14,209 nucleotides of DNA from Deltaproteobacteria bacterium (lineage in GTDB: Bacteria > UBA10199 > SPLOWO2-01-44-7). This document shows positions 12,514 to 14,209 of the stretch, piece by piece. Numbering within the stretch: position 1 is the first letter of the stretch; every line of letters starts with the position of its first letter. The stretch is taken from contig JAUYJH010000162.1 in assembly GCA_030688705.1 (NCBI GenBank), forward strand, positions 1 to 14,209, in the 5' to 3' direction. The notes under the pieces are model-generated. The model did not search any database and was not told the DNA's origin. It saw only the letters and a program-made list of their open reading frames with translations. The position numbers and the translations under genes are program-made.

Positions 12514-13107
12514 ATGGTACGGCCCCGTTTTTCGATATGCGGCGGGTTTTTGTTGTTTCTCTTTTTAGTCCCCTCTATTTCGATTGGCGCCCAGCAAGCT
12601 GATTTTTCCAAATTCAAAAATGTTCCGAAATATCCTCCGGTCAAAATACCGCAATTGCCTGATGTAGCCCCGCCCGCAATAGAGCATTTTGTGAAATGTA
12701 ACGATCCTGACGGAGGCGATGCCCTCACGAAAGGATCGGCAAGCAAAAAAAGCATAATACCTATAACACTTAAAGATCGTTGTGTTTCCGGGGAAAAGCC
12801 GGCCGAAACTTTTTTGAAAAGACTGGAGCAGTTATGGCGCCGTTATGCGCGTCGCACTCCAGGGCTTCACGACGGCAGCTATCACACAAAACTGGAAGAA
12901 GCGGTTTGCAAGGGAGAGCCAAAAGTGCCGGCCTATGCCGACTTGGATTGCGCCGCCATCAGCATGAGCTGTCTGGATGGGCATTGTCAAAAGGCAAAAG
13001 AAAATTTTCAGTCCGTCTGGGTTTTTTTAGACAAAATCCCTTGCAAACCCACGCCAAATCGACTAGCGAAACGTTATGACCGCCTCAAAATCCGTTACAT
13101 TCAGTGA
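12514..13107 (+). CDS. Secreted Cys-rich orphan protein, 197 aa
   Basis: I do not recognise this family. A clear Sec signal peptide is present: a basic start (MVRPRFS), a hydrophobic core FLLFLFLVPSISI, and probable cleavage after IGA (residue 26). The mature part begins with a Pro/Lys-rich stretch (about 37-54). It then has a domain with seven Cys (62, 90, 132, 146, 153, 158, 177), consistent with disulfides in the periplasm or outside. The odd number leaves one Cys unpaired or intermolecular. No Shine-Dalgarno sequence precedes ATG 12514. The 3' end overlaps the next ORF by 32 bp in a different frame. The two may be separate genes or one gene broken by a one-base shift near the A4 run at about 13086-13090. 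Confidence 0.7.
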   Translation: MVRPRFSICGGFLLFLFLVPSISIGAQQADFSKFKNVPKYPPVKIPQLPDVAPPAIEHFVKCNDPDGGDALTKGSASKKSIIPITLKDRCVSGEKPAETFLKRLEQLWRRYARRTPGLHDGSYHTKLEEAVCKGEPKVPAYADLDCAAISMSCLDGHCQKAKENFQSVWVFLDKIPCKPTPNRLAKRYDRLKIRYIQ

Positions 13108-14185
13108 TCGTGCGAACGCTTGGAAAGTGGCTTTTGACGATGCTTTGGAGCAAACGCTTCCTTATTTGCAAAGCATCCATGAAGCCGCAGATATTTTTAA
13201 TGTAACGGTTGTCGCCCCTTTAAAAATAGAAACATGGCAGCAAATGGGTCGCACTGCGGGTCATTATTTCGGTAATATAAAAAACTGGGCCAGCGGGGCA
13301 GGGACGTTCGAGTCAGAATTTCCACGACTCTCCGGTTGGGTTCAGCGGCCACATGAAATGTATCAAAAAGAGGTCGTCGCTGCAGAGACAACTTATTTAA
13401 ATCTTGCGCTATTACAGACCGGTCGCGCCCACGACTGGTTCCATTCTTTTGTGACAAGTTTTGCATCGGCCATTCCCATCGGAGCCTACATGGCGTACGG
13501 AGCCGCCCCTTTTATTTCAGGAGGGATGAGTGTTAGTGAATTTGCCTCTTCAAGCGCAAATATTTTTGCCCAAGGAACAAAGACCGTTACGAGAATGATG
13601 GATGATGCGGCGAGTTCCTTCACGCCACCTTTGGCGTTTCAAGGAGCCTATGGTGGTGTGAGAATCCGTCCGACGGCGGTTGCAGTGGCAGATTTTGGAG
13701 GTCCTTTGGCAACGCCGAGGGCTATGCCGATCATGATGCCATTGGGAGCACATACTGTACTGGTAATGAAATCTGGAGGAGACCCCACAGATGATCGCGT
13801 AGTTGAATTACCCGAAAAGGGTCCATGGGGAGAGAAAAATGGTTTCACTCAGGCATTGGAGAGGGTGAAGGCCGTTAGAAGTCCATTTGCTAATGAGATT
13901 TTTGGAAAAGTTCTCAATTGCATGAAAGAAGGCATGTTGACACCGGTAGAGGGTGAAGCTGTTTTGGTCGCTCTGTCTGAAGTTTTAAAAACCAACGAAG
14001 TGCTCGCCTTGAGAGGGTTTACTGTCGGCGGAAAAGGATTTGTAGATGGGGCTATCGATGCCTTAACCTCGTTAACCAAACGAGTCACTTTAGACGGTGG
14101 CACCACACACGAAGTCACTTTCTACATCGATCTCGGTAAAGCGGGCAGTACATTAAACCCGAGCACCTTAACCGGCGCCAATTAA
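13076..14185 (+). CDS. Orphan protein of unknown function, 369 aa
   Basis: I do not recognise this protein. It starts at ATG 13076, which has no Shine-Dalgarno sequence and lies inside the preceding gene, and it has no signal peptide. The N-terminal half (1-125) looks helical and amphipathic. A Gly/Ala-rich hydrophobic stretch (about 126-160, IPIGAYMAYGAAPFISGG) could insert in or lie against a membrane. The middle is rich in Pro and Gly (183-250). The C-terminal part is alpha/beta with a Gly-rich end. Only one Cys (282) is present, unlike its neighbour. If the overlap reflects a one-base shift, the protein would be the C-terminal part of a secreted polypeptide of about 560 aa. It ends 24 bp before the window edge, and no terminator is visible. 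Confidence 0.62.
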   Translation: MTASKSVTFSDRANAWKVAFDDALEQTLPYLQSIHEAADIFNVTVVAPLKIETWQQMGRTAGHYFGNIKNWASGAGTFESEFPRLSGWVQRPHEMYQKEVVAAETTYLNLALLQTGRAHDWFHSFVTSFASAIPIGAYMAYGAAPFISGGMSVSEFASSSANIFAQGTKTVTRMMDDAASSFTPPLAFQGAYGGVRIRPTAVAVADFGGPLATPRAMPIMMPLGAHTVLVMKSGGDPTDDRVVELPEKGPWGEKNGFTQALERVKAVRSPFANEIFGKVLNCMKEGMLTPVEGEAVLVALSEVLKTNEVLALRGFTVGGKGFVDGAIDALTSLTKRVTLDGGTTHEVTFYIDLGKAGSTLNPSTLTGAN

Positions 14186-14209
14186 TTTTACGTGGCTCCG
14201 TATTTAAAT

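Noticed and set aside
13299..13310. GGGACGTTC, similar to the REP-like unit
   Set aside because: Only nine bases match, within coding sequence, with no palindromic partner. Expected by chance.
1..14209. CRISPR array, tRNA, rRNA or prophage genes
   Set aside because: No regularly spaced direct repeats, no tRNA cloverleaf with a CCA-proximal arm, no rRNA motifs and no phage structural genes were seen. The cloverleaf-like repeats lack tRNA features.

Overview
The window comes from a bacterial chromosome of moderate GC with dense, mostly operon-organised genes. Nothing in it fixes the lineage. A TIGR02147-type regulator, several unfamiliar exported proteins, TonB (so probably an outer membrane) and dispersed palindromic repeats together suggest an uncultured deltaproteobacterium-like Gram-negative. 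That is inference and is held loosely. I see no rRNA, tRNA, CRISPR array or replication origin.

Region 1 (1-2.5 kb): a beta-class glutathione S-transferase (two N-terminal codons lie outside the window) converges on an orphan 166-residue protein of unknown function. Next come a UPF0316-type membrane protein and an RluA-family pseudouridine synthase, both on the minus strand and coupled. Region 2 (2.5-4.1 kb): a YugP-type membrane zinc peptidase diverges from the synthase across only 28 bp. It converges on a REP-associated tyrosine transposase (RAYT). One copy of a REP-like motif lies inside the RAYT 3' end, and a perfect 29-bp inverted repeat of the same motif lies beyond its 5' end.

Region 3 (4.07-8.1 kb, minus strand): a tightly packed housekeeping and envelope operon, in transcription order a DUF6580 membrane protein, TonB, a GalU-type uridylyltransferase, asparaginyl-tRNA synthetase and a CDF metal exporter. 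Every junction overlaps or is 10 bp or less. The tonB linker contains a 100-bp cloverleaf-like palindromic element read through in frame.

Region 4 (8.13-11.6 kb, plus strand): a 98-bp divergent control region with three inverted repeats precedes a TIGR02147 helix-turn-helix regulator, a large secreted beta-propeller lipoprotein (PF09826 type) and a small lipoprotein. This looks like one regulated cell-surface module. A second palindromic repeat (11592-11710) closes it.

Region 5 (11.75-14.2 kb, plus strand): a TumE/TumA-type toxin-antitoxin pair is driven by a good promoter that would give an almost leaderless mRNA. It is followed by a cysteine-rich secreted orphan protein and a second orphan ORF. 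The two ORFs overlap by 32 bp in different frames and could be one frameshifted gene.

The most unusual signals are the palindromic element read as TonB protein, the RAYT and its repeats, the palindromes ahead of the regulator and lipoprotein module, and the orphan overlapping pair at the right end.
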